DNA of 64,000 nucleotides from NCBI RefSeq assembly GCF_051401765.1, contig NC_135071.1:11944961-12008960 (forward strand), read 5' to 3'. Positions 1 to 12,888 of this stretch are shown here, in pieces; position 1 is the stretch's first letter; each line of letters begins with the position of its first letter. The notes under the pieces were generated by a model that saw only the letters and a list, made by a program, of their open reading frames with translations, was not told the DNA's origin and searched no databases. This stretch comes from Calliopsis andreniformis (Eukaryota; Arthropoda; Insecta; Hymenoptera; Andrenidae). The translations under genes and the position numbers were made by a program.

Positions 1-527
1 CACTTTCTCTATACCTTAGATGTCACCAAACTATTGCATAACGCACATTAAGCTTCTAAGCAATTTCTCGTACACTTTAACACATGACAGAGTCCATTAG
101 AGCTTTTACCTTGCTTATAATTTCTTCTGGTCAAACACACGGATTCCTATTTCCCTGTCAAAATTTTTCAAACCAACGCTATCATGTTCTCTCACCCGCG
201 TCATTTACACCAACTCTCAGATTAGATTAATACTATAAATAGTTCCCACTGAATTGTAACCAAGTTTGAGCCCGTGCAAAAAAAGAACACGTATTCTCCG
301 CGCGTCTATAGTTTCTTCTGACTTCTATTTATTCTGATACTATATTTTCTAGAGCTAACCTCAAGCTTTAAACTGATACGTCACAAGTGTCATCTGATCT
401 CACTTTTAACTATCAAACTCTAAACATCTGTTCCCCTGTTCTGAAACCGGCCGCTTCATGTGCAACAACCTAACGCTAACACGACCTCCGCAGCTGGATT
501 CCCAACGCCTAACAATGCCTGTTGCAG

Positions 528-1271
528 ACCGACAGCCTATACAACTATAAAGAACACTATCAGCAGCAGCACCGGCAGGAAATGCAGCAGTACAGCTACC
601 CGTTACCGAGCAACAGTTCCAGCCAACTAACACTGCCACTAACGCGCAGCCTCTACCATTCCTCGATAGTTAGCCCCTTGCAGACCTCTTTCGTTCACGC
701 TAACAACCGTCCGTCCGCCGTGACGCACCACGAGACCGTCAATCACCTGTCCGCGGTGCATCCGGACGAGGAGCAGCAGAACTATACGAACCACGACGCG
801 CGACAGTCGCGTCGCCACGCCAGTCGTGGAACCGAAAGGGGCCAAAAGTACAGGAAGCACAAAAGGAGCGACCGCAAGCAGAAGCAGCGGCGTGGCGACG
901 CGAGGAGGTCCGACGCGTACAACTCGCCCTCCTGCGAGACCAGCTTCCACCAGGTCCAGGAGCTCGGCATACCCGAGACCTATAAAATCTCGTACCCCCA
1001 TTACTACGAGGACGACATCGCGGAGTGTCCTACCGATTATCACAGGCCGAATCCCCCCAGCTCGCGTCAGCAGGTCTGGGACGGGGGGAGACAGTCGAAC
1101 CGCTGTCCTGGCGAGAGCACGCATTACGCGGACCCAGGGGACGCGAAGAACCGCAACAAATCTAAAAGACTGTCGTCGAGTCTCGGTGACGGACGGTCGC
1201 CGTCCGCGCCGACGATAATGCAGTACGCCCAGCTGCACTTCCGGGACGTCGGTCAGGAGATCGATGTCTAA
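528..1271 (+). CDS. Terminal exon A: cytoplasmic-tail-like C-terminus ending in a PDZ-ligand motif
   Basis: A 3' splice site ending in gcctgttgcag at 527 opens a phase-0 frame of 247 codons that runs to a TAA at 1269-1271. The protein is hydrophilic. It has a Gln/His/Tyr-rich start (QQQHRQEMQQYSY), a strongly basic centre (KYRKHKRSDRKQKQRR) and several Tyr-centred motifs (KISYPHYYEDD, MQYAQL). It ends in EIDV, which fits a class II PDZ ligand. There is no signal peptide or membrane segment, so this is best read as the last exon of a larger protein whose other exons lie to the left. The composition suits the cytoplasmic tail of a cell-adhesion receptor. Drosophila Echinoid ends in a similar class II PDZ ligand, but I cannot assign the family. 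The CpG-rich coding stretch contrasts with the AT-rich surroundings. Confidence 0.6.
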   Translation, partial: TDSLYNYKEHYQQQHRQEMQQYSYPLPSNSSSQLTLPLTRSLYHSSIVSPLQTSFVHANNRPSAVTHHETVNHLSAVHPDEEQQNYTNHDARQSRRHASRGTERGQKYRKHKRSDRKQKQRRGDARRSDAYNSPSCETSFHQVQELGIPETYKISYPHYYEDDIAECPTDYHRPNPPSSRQQVWDGGRQSNRCPGESTHYADPGDAKNRNKSKRLSSSLGDGRSPSAPTIMQYAQLHFRDVGQEIDV

Positions 1272-1757
1272 AAGGTCAGTGGACGCCGAAGGAAGCCACG
1301 AGGTCCGCGTGAACCTCTACGCTTGGTGCGCTCCGCTGACAAGATGAGCCCTGAAACCAATAGGTCTGTGTTGTTGCCAAGACTCATCATGCCAGCGGAG
1401 CACTGTAATCTGGACGGTGCGATTTTTTGATCGATTTTGTAATTTTACCGAGTCGATAATAAGGCAGCGTTCATACGATATCGTGTCTTCACTGAAATTC
1501 AACTTTCACACGTATTGGGATTTGACGTAAATGCTAGGATGTCTGTTGACAGAAATGGAAAACGTTATTCAGACTGCATTGAGAATATGTTTTCCTTGAA
1601 TAATGTTTTTATATGAAGGATTTGTCTTCGCCTAAGGAGGGATTTCTTCGATTTTAATTAACATTTTCATGTTACTTAAGATAATTACGTGTATTTCGCT
1701 GTCACTGCAGCGTTATTTGTCGTCACATTTTGTATATATTAGTTAAGCCTTGACACC

Positions 1758-1883
1758 ATGTCAAATTCCAGTGTCCACTTCCTCCTGTTTGCTTGTTTAA
1801 TTTCTTGTGTGAACGCTACCTTCAATAATTACGGATTCGATAGAATTAGTGAATTGGTCGAAGAACTGCATCATCTGAACTAG
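1758..1883 (+). CDS. Possible 41-aa secreted peptide
   Basis: An ATG in good context (A at -3) opens a 41-codon frame. It begins MSNSSVHFLLFACLISCVNA, a clean n-h-c signal peptide with a likely cut after VNA. The mature part would be about 21 residues, TFNNYGFDRISELVEELHHL followed by N, with an amphipathic acidic helix-like segment. It lies about 490 bp downstream of terminal exon A, so it could sit in that gene's 3' UTR or be a separate small gene. A TATATATT run lies only about 20 bp before the ATG, too close to serve as its TATA box. I know no family for it. Chance is possible for a frame this short, but the signal-peptide shape is unusually good. Confidence 0.35.
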   Translation: MSNSSVHFLLFACLISCVNATFNNYGFDRISELVEELHHLN

Positions 1884-2487
1884 CTGCTAAAAGTGTTCCT
1901 GGTCGTGGTGGGACAGATGCTTTTGTTTAGACTATAGGAGTAGAAAGAGAAAGGATTCTTATGAGGCATTATTCCAAAATTTCAGTTTGTGATTTTGATG
2001 AAAATTAGCGAGTTTGTAGAATAAATGGAAAAATTATGTATTTTTTTGTGGGCTGAGGTTTATATTAAAAGAATAGAAGCTTCGAGGAAGGTTGGGGGTG
2101 GAAAACCAATTCGGTTTAATATAAAAATTTATATATTCTTTGCTTGTTTATTGAACCGTTCACACTCTTTTGGGCTGTGGTACTCTCGTACAAATATGCG
2201 GAAAACCCAATCAACATACTGTGGAAAAAAACGAAATTATATTATCTTTTAACATATTTTTTAAACAAATAGGTGTTCGTTAAAACTGTTATAAAACTAT
2301 GCACGCAATGGTTTCGAGAATTAACGAGTTTTCCACTCAAACTTTGACACGGTTTCCACCCCTTTAACCTGAATGTCAGTCGATAAAAAAAATACGTGTG
2401 GAGAATTTTTGGTGACTCTACAAACCTGCTAAGTATCATAAAAACGGGAGACTGACACTTCTGGAAAAGTAGTAGAGACCTAAATGT

Positions 2488-2579
2488 GCCTGACTTAGAG
2501 ACATGTCCTACTGCGGGCGCTGCATTAGTCAAGTCGAACGCAGCGATCTCAGTAGAATTAGTCTCCAAGTCAGACACAT
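2488..2579. repeat. Imperfect 18-bp inverted repeat, transposon-end-like
   Basis: The arms start tgtgcctgacttagagac (from 2488) and end gtctccaagtcagacaca. They match at about 16 of 18 positions and are separated by roughly 55 bp of GC-richer sequence. This looks like the remnant of a foldback element or MITE end. The minus-strand 118-codon frame across 2242-2598 is a consequence of this sequence and is not a recognised gene. Confidence 0.35.
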
Positions 2580-2599
2580 TATACGGATATTCAGGCATA

Positions 2600-5139
2600 T
2601 TTTAATGTTAAATATTTAAAGCCTTAGAATCGAAGTCTGAAACGCAATTTCGTCATGTTTTATTTTCGCTTTATTTTGACATGACAAATTCTATGGGTGT
2701 TTAGTTTTAACAAACTTTATAGATTTAAAAAAAATCTAAAAAAAATCCGAATTTTATAGATTTTGGTGTTATTTTAAAATTAGTATATCAGTTTTTCATA
2801 CATTTAGTTTTTCATTCTGCTTCAATGCAGATAGATCGGTATTTAATATGCTGGAATTTTTGTTTTCATGTATTATTTTACGAAGTTCTAAATTCAACAG
2901 ACAAGTCAGAACTCTGTTAACTTATTAAACCGAAGGGTTATAAACATATATTGAACTATGAAATTGAGAACGTTTATTGATTCTTAACAAATATAGAATT
3001 CAGATAGACATGAAAAGTAGAATTGATAGATATGTATACGAATTGATCATCAATTTCCAACGCAGTTACAGGTAGGAAAGTCGCATATTTTATTTTTCTA
3101 CATTATTTCACTGTTTAAATATTTACGTTCCTCTTTGTTGCTAGAATTGGCATTTAACCGTGATTGTGTTTCAGCGTTTGTGCCTGTTTGTTTGCTTTAT
3201 TTTTAATGGCATTCGAAATTTAATTTCAAGCCTGCTCCCTCCTACTTTGTCATTATTTTGCATTCTCAACAACTATGTCTAATTGATTTCACTTTTTTCC
3301 TATTTTTCTCTCTTTCTCGATGATGAACATCATTGGTAAGTATTTTAATTAAAACCAGTCGATGGAAAATCGACGACAATTACATGACATAATGTGAAAT
3401 AAAATACAAATCGTAGGTAGCTAATGGGACCATTACAATTTGTATTGTCTGATTTCAAATAATCTCTTTCACGACAAATCGTAAAATCTGTTTAAATATT
3501 AAACATTGAACAATTATCGAATTTGTTTGAATATTAAAAGTTACTATGACAAAAAATGCAGAATTCATAATAATTCAGTTCTTAATTTGGATCAAAATTC
3601 ATGCGAAAATGTTTTCAAATTTACGATAAAGGTGAATGAAACCTTAGGGTCAGTAATCATAAATAAAAGATTAAAAACAAAAATTAAATGTAAATTAATA
3701 TACATCCATAATTGTAATAGGAGAAGTTTACAATACTAAAATTGAAAGATGAAACTTGTACTCTGGCATACATGTCAATTGTATCTAAATGTTTGTTCAT
3801 AGGAGGGTCAGCAGACAAAGAGCGATACGTACATTTACTAGGACCTTTTGGCGTCCGACATGCCTTGTAGGTACATTGTATTCTATGAATTACGTCGTAT
3901 TGCTTAGATCACTCGATCAGTATGCCAATCGATCCAAACAAGAACACCAAAAACCAGAGGGTGCAGTCGAATTTATCGTGCAACAATAAAAAGAGTAACT
4001 TTTTATGGAAAACTGAATCGAAAATGAAGAATAAAATTTTTATCGTAATTAAGCTTTTTCGAGAGTAATTCTCAGTGTAAAAAATTTTATTCCACATTTT
4101 CGACTGATCTTTGTTAAAGGAATCACTCTTTTCTTGGTTGTAGTACGAATTCGACTACGCTCTATAGATTATGAAATGATCTATTCACAGAAGAGGCTTT
4201 CGATATGTAGCGTTTAGTATCGAACACTTTACTCGCAACAGTAAATATTCCTCATGGTTTCAATATTCATCACCATAATTTATCTCATTGAATAGTCTAG
4301 GAAGTATGAACCTTACAATATTTTATACAATATACAAAGTGTTTTAAAATTATGGTTAAAGAGTTAAGTGGCTAATAGAATTCATGAATACAATTCAGTC
4401 AGCTCTGATGAATATAGGTTCATAAAACAATTCCCTGGGGGTATTGAAATTCTCATTTCGTTAATTGTTTTTCTTTCCATTATACAACAACGTACTGTCG
4501 ACAGTTTGACCACATATTTTAACGTATTAATTACAGTGCATTTGTAACTGCGCATTAAGAAATACTGGCGAATTAATTAATATTCTTTACAGTAACTGCT
4601 ACGTGTGTATTTTCCTTTTTGGTATGAGCATCAGAATTAAATTTACACAGTGAATTCGGTTTGTTCTCATTAAACTGTCCAAAATCTCTATCACATTAAC
4701 CAATTCACTTACTCATCAAATAATCCAGACAATATACCGCAAACTAAAAATTCGAAGAATTATTTCACAGGCCCACGTCAATCTACTATCTTTCATTTTT
4801 ATCTTCTATCTTCGTTAATTAATTAACTCTTCACCTATAATTCTGAAACACCATGTATCAGCCTGCATTATCATCGTTTCCCAAAATAATGTATTACACC
4901 TGATTTTCACCAACTCCACAGGCTAAACCCTAAAACATGTTCATGATCGGAGTAAATAAATTCCTCCCAGTCGACATGCAACTTTGCAACAAGTACTCTC
5001 AAAAAGGAATGCTTTGCCTATTTCGATAGCAGTTGAATAGGCCGTGGCGCAATCGTCGAAAGAGTCGCCAAACGCCCAGCACGCTTAACGTGTAATCGAA
5101 GTGAACTAAGGTATACGTTGTAATGTTCTGTTTACGCAG
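2600..5139. other. AT-rich intron or intergenic sequence between two alternative terminal exons
   Basis: If both terminal exons belong to one gene, this is intronic for the distal isoform. It is AT-rich and no convincing open coding region was found. The one item of note is a possible third acceptor at 3802, listed separately. Confidence 0.5.
3803..3841 (+). CDS. Possible third alternative terminal exon (12 codons)
   Basis: The sequence tttgttcatag at 3792-3802 resembles a 3' splice site. In phase 0, the phase used by both neighbouring terminal exons, it reads EGQQTKSDTYIY and then TAG. A 12-codon C-terminus is plausible for an alternatively spliced receptor tail, but the frame is short and the polypyrimidine tract is weak. 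Without transcript evidence this is only a candidate. Confidence 0.15.
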   Translation, partial: EGQQTKSDTYIY

Positions 5140-5331
5140 CCCTTCAAGCCGGAATTTTCGGATCTCGACTACGCAGACGTGGACTACCGTTCGTACGGGC
5201 CGATCAACTACAAAGCTGCCAGCATCGCCTTACTTCAGAAGCAGCAAGCCGAGAAGCAGAGGCAACAGCAGCTGCGAGAACGACGGCCCCAGATGTACGG
5301 TGTCACGGACGAGAACGAGGAGCTTCTTTAA
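5140..5331 (+). CDS. Terminal exon B: alternative C-terminus of the same upstream gene
   Basis: A strong acceptor (tgttctgtttacgcag) ending at 5139 opens a phase-0 frame of 63 codons ending in TAA. It starts PFKPEFSDLDYADVDYRSYG, continues with a Gln/Lys/Arg-rich helical stretch (LLQKQQAEKQRQQQLRERR) and ends DENEELL. Clustered acidic-Tyr motifs (DYADVDY, GPINY) look like phosphorylation or SH2-binding sites in a cytoplasmic tail. The phase is identical to terminal exon A, so the two are best explained as mutually exclusive last exons that swap a PDZ-ligand tail for an acidic tail. It could alternatively be the end of a different gene. High GC compared with its surroundings supports real coding. 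Confidence 0.6.
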   Translation, partial: PFKPEFSDLDYADVDYRSYGPINYKAASIALLQKQQAEKQRQQQLRERRPQMYGVTDENEELL

Positions 5332-5578
5332 CCCTTCCCACGTACCTTTTTTCTCCCCCAAGATATCTCGTGGCCATACGTTCTCGCCATGTGTGCGAAC
5401 TGTCGTTAACGATTCTTCACGTAAGCTCCTCCTGTAAGCTTTAATCATTGATTGTACCTCCTTTTTTTAACAGTTGCTTCGACAATTTCGCTGCGTGAAA
5501 CGTGGGTTTTCGTCAGTGGTGCTACTTCACCCTTTGGATACTTTTCTGAGGGAGTATGTAGAACTCTGGTTTTAGATA

Positions 5579-6343
5579 TTAGCCCTTTGCGTTTGTGTGT
5601 ATGCAGTTAGGGTTGACGATTAATTCGCGTGAATTAGGAAGGAGTATGAGGGTTTTTAAATGTTTCGTGAGATGTGGAGTCACTCTTCAGGAGTAATTTC
5701 TTTCTAGGTGAAACTTGAATCACAATATTATATTTGCTGTAATTTGCATTTATTTGGAGTACATGAATCTTCTGTTACGCACTTTTAGAGAAATGAACAC
5801 CTGTATTGCTCTTAGAAACATCTACGCTATAAGGTCATCATGGAATCTTGAAATCAGAGTGAAGAAGTACTATGTTATGTTTACTTATATTTAAACACAT
5901 ACAAGGATAAGTTAATGTCACAATATTCAATTTTACTAATTTAATTTTACTTATTAACATAAAGTATTAAGATAATCTACCATTTCGTCAATATTAATTA
6001 ATCAAGAAGCCCCAGGCCTTTTCCAGAATTCTGTATTTGAGAAACAAACTTCAGGTTCATTTAATTTCGAAATTGAATTTTATATCCCATTTCACTGTTT
6101 CCTCTTTATTTTATTAAAACAATAAGAATTTAGCTGAGTCACGATATAAACACACAAGATTTAATTTAATTTAAAACTACCTTGAATGTAATATTCAGAA
6201 ATGTGTGATCATATTTGTTTTTCCAGTTGATTAATTTATTATTCATACATCTGAATTGAACTATAATTTAAACACTTTTAATTTAGTAATAAATATTAGC
6301 ATCGATACTCTAGAGTCCATCTGCTACAACTGCAAAGGGTTAA
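5579..6343. mobile_element. Candidate TTAA-type (piggyBac-like) nonautonomous element
   Basis: The left end reads TTAGCCCTTTGCGTTTGT. The right end, read inward on the minus strand, is TTAACCCTTTGCAGTTGT, matching at about 15 of 18 positions. TTAA-type flanks and CCCTTTGC starts are typical of piggyBac-related nonautonomous elements. The interior is AT-rich and has no transposase frame. The two ends could be unrelated copies, so the pairing is tentative. Confidence 0.4.
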
Positions 6344-9300
6344 GATGTAAGAATCCCTATTGACAAAACTGATGAAGCCTGCACCCAAAGTTCACAGCGA
6401 ACTTGTCAGCGCGCGTCTCTTGATACCAAAGAAATTTCTAGTTGTTTTAGTTGCACACTGGGGAGACTTGCAACAAGGAAATCGCCACTTTCTTCCAGCT
6501 GTTTTCGCTCTTCGAAGACTATAAAACTTCCGAATCGCTGTGTCAGGTATTAAAAAAAAAACGATCTCTTCGAATTCAGAACCGAAAACAATAAGTTTGC
6601 ATCCCCTTCTTGCAAGTCTCTCGAGTTTCCTTTCGTACGATCGAACTTCACGTCGATTATTCTAGCTCGAAGGACTAGATAGTTGGTAGGATCCACGAGT
6701 TGGACGCAAGCCACGATACCTGTAAATTTATACATAATATACATATATACATAAATTCTGATATTGAAATTATAAATAAAATTGTACGTTTATAAACGAT
6801 TGCCATGTGTTCTGGGATCAAATTGTCTAATTAAAGAACGACTCGGGGGCGATGATCGATAAACGTTATTATTGTATCTTGTTACATACGTCAAAACACG
6901 AAGATGACACATATCGCAGCTATTATCGAGCTATCGCGCGCGTATTTCTATCGTGTACAGGTTATTGCCAAGTGATTCGATTAACGTAACGACTACTTCC
7001 TACTCTATCCCCTCCCTCTCTCTCTCTCCCCATCCCCCTTTTGTAAAGCAAACTCTCTCGAACCCCTAATCCATTTGTAAGTTTGTACATTGCGTAAAAA
7101 AAGTTGAAGATGGAGGGAAATCGAAGAGCTCGCGAAGAGCTGCTAAACGTGACGTCGTTGTTTTATAATGGGAAACGTGATAACACGTTTCGCGGTTCCC
7201 AGTCCCTGATTCGCTCGTGACGTTCGCGTAATAATGTTTTTTCTTTTCGAGCCGCCACTTGGAATTTGTGGCAACAGACGACACTAGGGCGGAAGTGGAC
7301 GGACAGCCACGAGCGGCGGTTTATCGGCGAATCGATGGCAGGGCTCCATGAAATAGTATTTTTGCTAGGCAACCGTCGTCGTCACGATGGCTTCCCTGGA
7401 TTCCGAGAAGAAATGGAATCCTCGAAACGTTTCTGGTCGGAACCGCTGACACACACGGCGATACTCAAATCTTTTTTTATTCCTTGGTAGCGTCGACTAC
7501 CTCTGCGAAGCTGGGGATAGGTGGAAGCGACATACAGTTGCGCTTTTGAACGCCATTTGCACCCTTCGGTTAGTCTGCTGTCGTCGAAATTAAACGGCTG
7601 AATGGCTGATAAACTTAGACGAATTAAAGTGGGAATTTTAGTATATGTGCAGAGAGTCTTGTAATACGTGGGCAATACTTCAGGGATTAGTTCAGAATTT
7701 AAGAAGAATAAAAAAGATTCATATAAACATATATCCTGTTTAACCTTGTTTATGAGATATAGCGAGTTTTGTTTTCTGTTATTTGGCATCTGACTAGCTT
7801 TATAAGAGATGCTCAGTTAGAATGACTATCTTGCATTTCAAAGTGTGTTTGGAAACGCCTTGTCATCGACTATATATGTGACTATACTTTCAATATTCCT
7901 TGATGTTCTCCGAATTTGTTCAAACCCCTGTTTAATTTTGTATCGTAGTACTTCAACAGTTTCAACAGGCCTTGCGTACACTAGGGATTTCAAGCATCCC
8001 TTTATGTCTCATGAATAAGGTCAATAGGACGTATGTTTATATAAACTTTTTTCATTGTTTTTATTTTCTGAATCAGTCACTAAATTATTGGCCATTTATT
8101 AGGGACACTCTGTGTATGGCCTTTTTTGGAACAAAATTGTAAAAAGTAGATGATGTTTGAGGTTTGAAATTGTAGACAGTGTTTAAGAAAAAGAAAATCC
8201 AAATCTGATTGATATAGTACATGAGAAGGAAAATATTTGGTCTAATGAGTTCTGAGTGTCTTTGACATCCAATCAACTGTTTTTTGTATAATCAAAAAGA
8301 ATTTCGTTGTGAGATCACTTTTTTTTATTTAATAACGGATTACTACCCAATAACATATAAAATAATTATGAGATTAGAATGAATGAATCACAAGGGTAGA
8401 CAAGATTACTTAGAGTTAATTACTTTCAGAGTAGATTACCTGCAATTGTGTTAAATGATTGTTCAGTAGTCCCATTTGCATAGTCACAGACTTTAGCGAG
8501 GGGATCATAAAATCTAAGGTTTATCTTAAACATGTCAACGCGGGAAACCAGGGTGTTGTATACTGAACGTGAAGATGCATTAAAATTGATAAGCAGAAGT
8601 AATTAAGTTTTAATGATACCAAAATTAATTTCTAAGAGAATTTTTCTCTAGGGTTGCAAATGATTAGAAGAGACTGTAGACGATTGTTTTAAGTAACAAA
8701 TTCATAACGCAGGTCCAAGTTACACAAGAAGTTTGACAATGACAATAAATCAACATTCTTTTTGGTAGAATTATTATACATTACCAGTTCGTACTCATCT
8801 TTATTTTGTAGTATTTTATTATCACTAAAAGGCTAACTCCTTATCATGTAAAATTTTGTTTTCATTAATATTTTACAAAAAATTACCATGTTTCTAAATA
8901 TTATATTAAATTTCTCAGCATTTTTAATATTATATTTCACCATAATAGATGATAGTCAGAGACAAATTATCTCAAGCATACCCAGGACAAATATGTATTC
9001 AAATAGCTATTGAAATTCTCAATAGAAGCTTAGATCATTAAATTGAATTAGTTGTTTTCACAAATCCTTCAAGAATCTCTCAAGAATACTAATCGAACAT
9101 CAGAATTTAATATTGAACACCGCAAACTCTGGCCAGATTTTCATATTAACACAAATAAAAGAAAAATTCCTTCGCAACGGAGAATTCCCGCACGTTCACA
9201 ATCTCGTCAGCAGGAAATTTACAAATCCAATTAGATCCTTTTCGTCTACGCCAGCGGGAACCTGTCGTCGAGCATCGGCGAAAATATTTCAACTTCTAAT

Positions 9301-10512
9301 GGAAAATCGTGCTGAATTTCACTGGTTCTGGCAATCAGCACGAATTTCCATCTCACCGCTGCGCAGGCTGTCCGGAAACTGGAAAGTCCTCTAATGGCTC
9401 GTGTATCGTTGACGAATATGACAGAGCACGGTGTACTCTCGCTATAAGCTCCCAGTTCACGATCAGCAACGATGAAACCTAACAGATTCGTTTGAAAGCA
9501 CCTCGAAAAATTGACAGAAAAGATGATTCATAGATTAACCCTCAGCGTTCAAGCGAGCTCATATCGAGACTACATTATGGATTGTTAGAATTGTTGAAGC
9601 CTTTAGAACGTTACGCAGGAACTTGTACAGTATTTATTCTACTAAAAACAGCGAGAAATTGTACAGAGGTGGTCGCCTCCACGCACACGTCGGACACGTG
9701 CCAAATAATATTATCGAAACGATCAGGCGTTTTCGAGGGATTTTACCATGGTGTTAAGGCGACGAGAAATATCGCGCCACCTCGACGCCCTTCCCTGGAA
9801 ACGGAATTCGATTTCCGCGGTGACACGCGTTACAGTATTTCGTTCTGTGCGCTTCCCATTGTTCGACTCGTCGAAAGTCTTTCGGTTAACCAAACGACAG
9901 CAAGACTACGTCTCGACGTTCGATCTCTGACGTTGGATCGGAGAAAGGAAGTTTTGAAGGGCTTTCGTGGACTCTCCTGAAAGCGACATTAGCAATTTGC
10001 GATTGGATTCTGCGTTAGTTTTCATTGCTCGCTGTATGCTTTTTGCTCGGCATAAATGTTAGAAGTTGGGAGCTACCGAGACTGTTGACTGTCTTTGGAG
10101 TTAGAGCTTAGTAACTTCGAGGTGGTACTTGGTCAGTTGTTTCTTCAAAGTCTGGTTTTAGTGAAAGCACATTGTAAAGTGTAACTGTAGTATCGTTGCA
10201 ATTTTTAATTGCAATGGTCGTTTGAATAGTTTCGAGATATCAGTATTGATGAGTGAGAATATGAAAAGGGGTTACATTTGAGAAGGGTGCAATGTGAAAT
10301 CTATGGAAATTTAAGTACATATAAATACAGAAGGCATTAATATGATTGTACGGCTGCGTCAATGCAGTTGAAAGATACTGAATTCCACGCATTCAATATT
10401 TAATATCATGCATTCAGTATTTTCATGAAGGGAAAAATAATATGCAATTTAAACTTGTCCGAAAGAAAAAGTTGCTATTTAATGAATCGTACCTACGTCA
10501 ACGCGGTCAGCT

Positions 10513-10604
10513 TCAAAAGGGACTTAGAGAATGTTATTTCTCATTAATGAGGGAAGGGATCAAAAGGGACTTACATAATGCTATTCCCCATTAATGAATG
10601 TCAC
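10513..10604. repeat. Two-copy tandem duplication of about 48 bp
   Basis: Two adjacent copies both start tcaaaagggactta and both contain a cattaatga core. They diverge by a few substitutions, so the duplication is not very recent. It lies in noncoding sequence. Confidence 0.6.
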
Positions 10605-12790
10605 TGTTAAATTTCCTTTAGTAGTTAAACGTCTGAGAATTAAAAAGAAATCACAATTGGCTTTCGGAACCAATCTATGGAAAGATTCTTATAAACGTGA
10701 TTAAAATACGACCAATTATATTTTTCAATTAATTCATTAAATAAGAAGTTCTCCTTGTTATAAATAATTATTTAAGGTTTTATGTTCTTTTCCAATTTAA
10801 TTTTGGTATTACATTGGTGCTATAGTTATACACTCTCAGAAAACTCTTTTGTAGCTTATATGTAAATGGATTTCAATTAATATTGCTTTACTGTTCTTCA
10901 ATATAATTCTATTTAGTGCTCATTCACATAATAATCTCAAAATCGTTCTTTAAACGATTAGATCTTTCAAAATTGCCGTGTTGCTATAATTATGTTCTGC
11001 TGTTCAAATGATTTAAAAGGATATACGTATTACATACAGTAGCTAATTTGTTACACTTTATGATATCAGATTGCTGCATAAGTTCTGTACCTTATTTTGT
11101 ATAAATTGTCGATCAGTATTATCACTTCTGAGAAATTGTTCTTATAGATAATGGTTATAAACATTGGCACTAGATATTTATGAAAGTTTCAACCTGATGA
11201 TACCAAAGCAAAAAAATCATCAGAATTGCAATAGGATTTTATTTCTTGTCCATTATTTCGTAGGATTTAACAGCATAATATTTTCTCCTTCTCGACTACT
11301 ATAAAACACTTTAGTCGGAAATAATTTCAATAGTTTTGAAGTCGTAGAATGTGAATTAAGTGTTTTAATAAGAAACGCGAAGATTTTTATAAAAAAAACA
11401 AAACTTAATTTTCACATAGACGAAAAATTACAGTAACCCTAAATAAACGAAATTGCACGTAATTGAAAGTTCGGTTAATCGAGATTTTATTATACATATA
11501 ATAATTTGAGACAGGTATAAATCATTTTGAATAATCAAATTTGTTGATGTATTCTGGCAGGCAGAAATTATGGACCAATTTAGTATATTATTTCTGAGAT
11601 CTATTTGCAAACTTCTTTATATTGAATTCTAGATGCAAACCATCTTATGTACCTATTGTTATTCGGTTTTCATTGAAATAAACGAAAGAAGAATCTGAAA
11701 AAGCGAGCAATATGTTTCCATTCAAAAAGCGTCGCAGTATAGACGAAAAACCAGCTAGCAATCACTGATATTGCCAACCATAGAAGTGAAAAAAATCTTG
11801 TCAGGTCCAGCATTGCATTCAAACCCAAAGCCTTAATACATATACAATATGAATTTCATCGAAATTTGCGTAGCGTGCTACTTCGTGGAGGAATGGCTTC
11901 AAAAACACATTCAATTCCAATGGAATATTTCTTTTATTCTTGAACCTTTATTAAACTTCAAAGGTTGGGCACTGTTAGTCCCTTCATATTTGAAAGATGA
12001 TATACAAAGGACAGTTGAGAATATTCATTAATAAAAATAAAATCATTGCATCTTTCATGTCGTAGCGTCAATGCTATTTTTCATGAATTTTTATAGGAAA
12101 TTTTATAGAGTCTCCAAAATTATTGACTAACTATTGTAAACCAAAATTTATTTTTAACCAATTTGTGTAAACTACCAAACACAATCACATAACCTCTATA
12201 AGACACCAAAAGAAGTCTCATCATCAATGCTTGGAGGTCCACTGAAAGTTCCCTTCAAGAAGTCAGTTCTTGGATTCAATTCTCAGAAGTAAACCTCGCG
12301 AGACGCAGTAAATGAATTTTACGCCTCGTCATTTTATAATCGAACACGTCTTTCGATGTCGTCACTGTTCGAAAAAATCAGCGTGCAACTTGACCGGAAG
12401 TTGAATTCTCCGCCAATGAGGGCCCAGATTGTTTCCTTAAGAAGAAATTGATTAATTTAGAATGAAAGTACTCTTATATCGAACGTTGGTGGATGCTAGC
12501 CAAAGGTAACTGTTATCGCGCAAACACTGTACACAGTGTTTGATATAAAACACGAGCGTACGAAAAGTTGTTTTTCCACGTGTTTTTATATTCAAAGTGT
12601 CGCCCGTTGAACTGTTGCTCGGTGAATTGAATAGTTTTTAATATACACGTACACAAAGGACACATACACTGTATACAAGTTAAACACGTTAAAGTATCGA
12701 TTGTACCGACTTACGGTCCCCAAAAGCGTTACATACATAGTGCTACTAAACAAACAAAAATTGTATACAATACGAATAATCGTTAGACTA

Positions 12791-12888
12791 TGTGTATAGA
12801 TATATAAATATATAAATATATATATGTATACATTTATTATAATTATATGTATATATATTTATTATAATTATATATATATATATAAATG
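12791..12888. repeat. TA-rich microsatellite
   Basis: About 100 bp of interrupted TA/TATAAA repeats. The short hydrophobic Tyr/Ile-rich frames on the minus strand are artefacts of this repeat. Confidence 0.85.

Noticed and set aside
9582..9980. 132-codon plus-strand frame
   Set aside because: No recognisable domain and no neighbouring exons; it sits in a GC-richer patch where stop codons are scarce.
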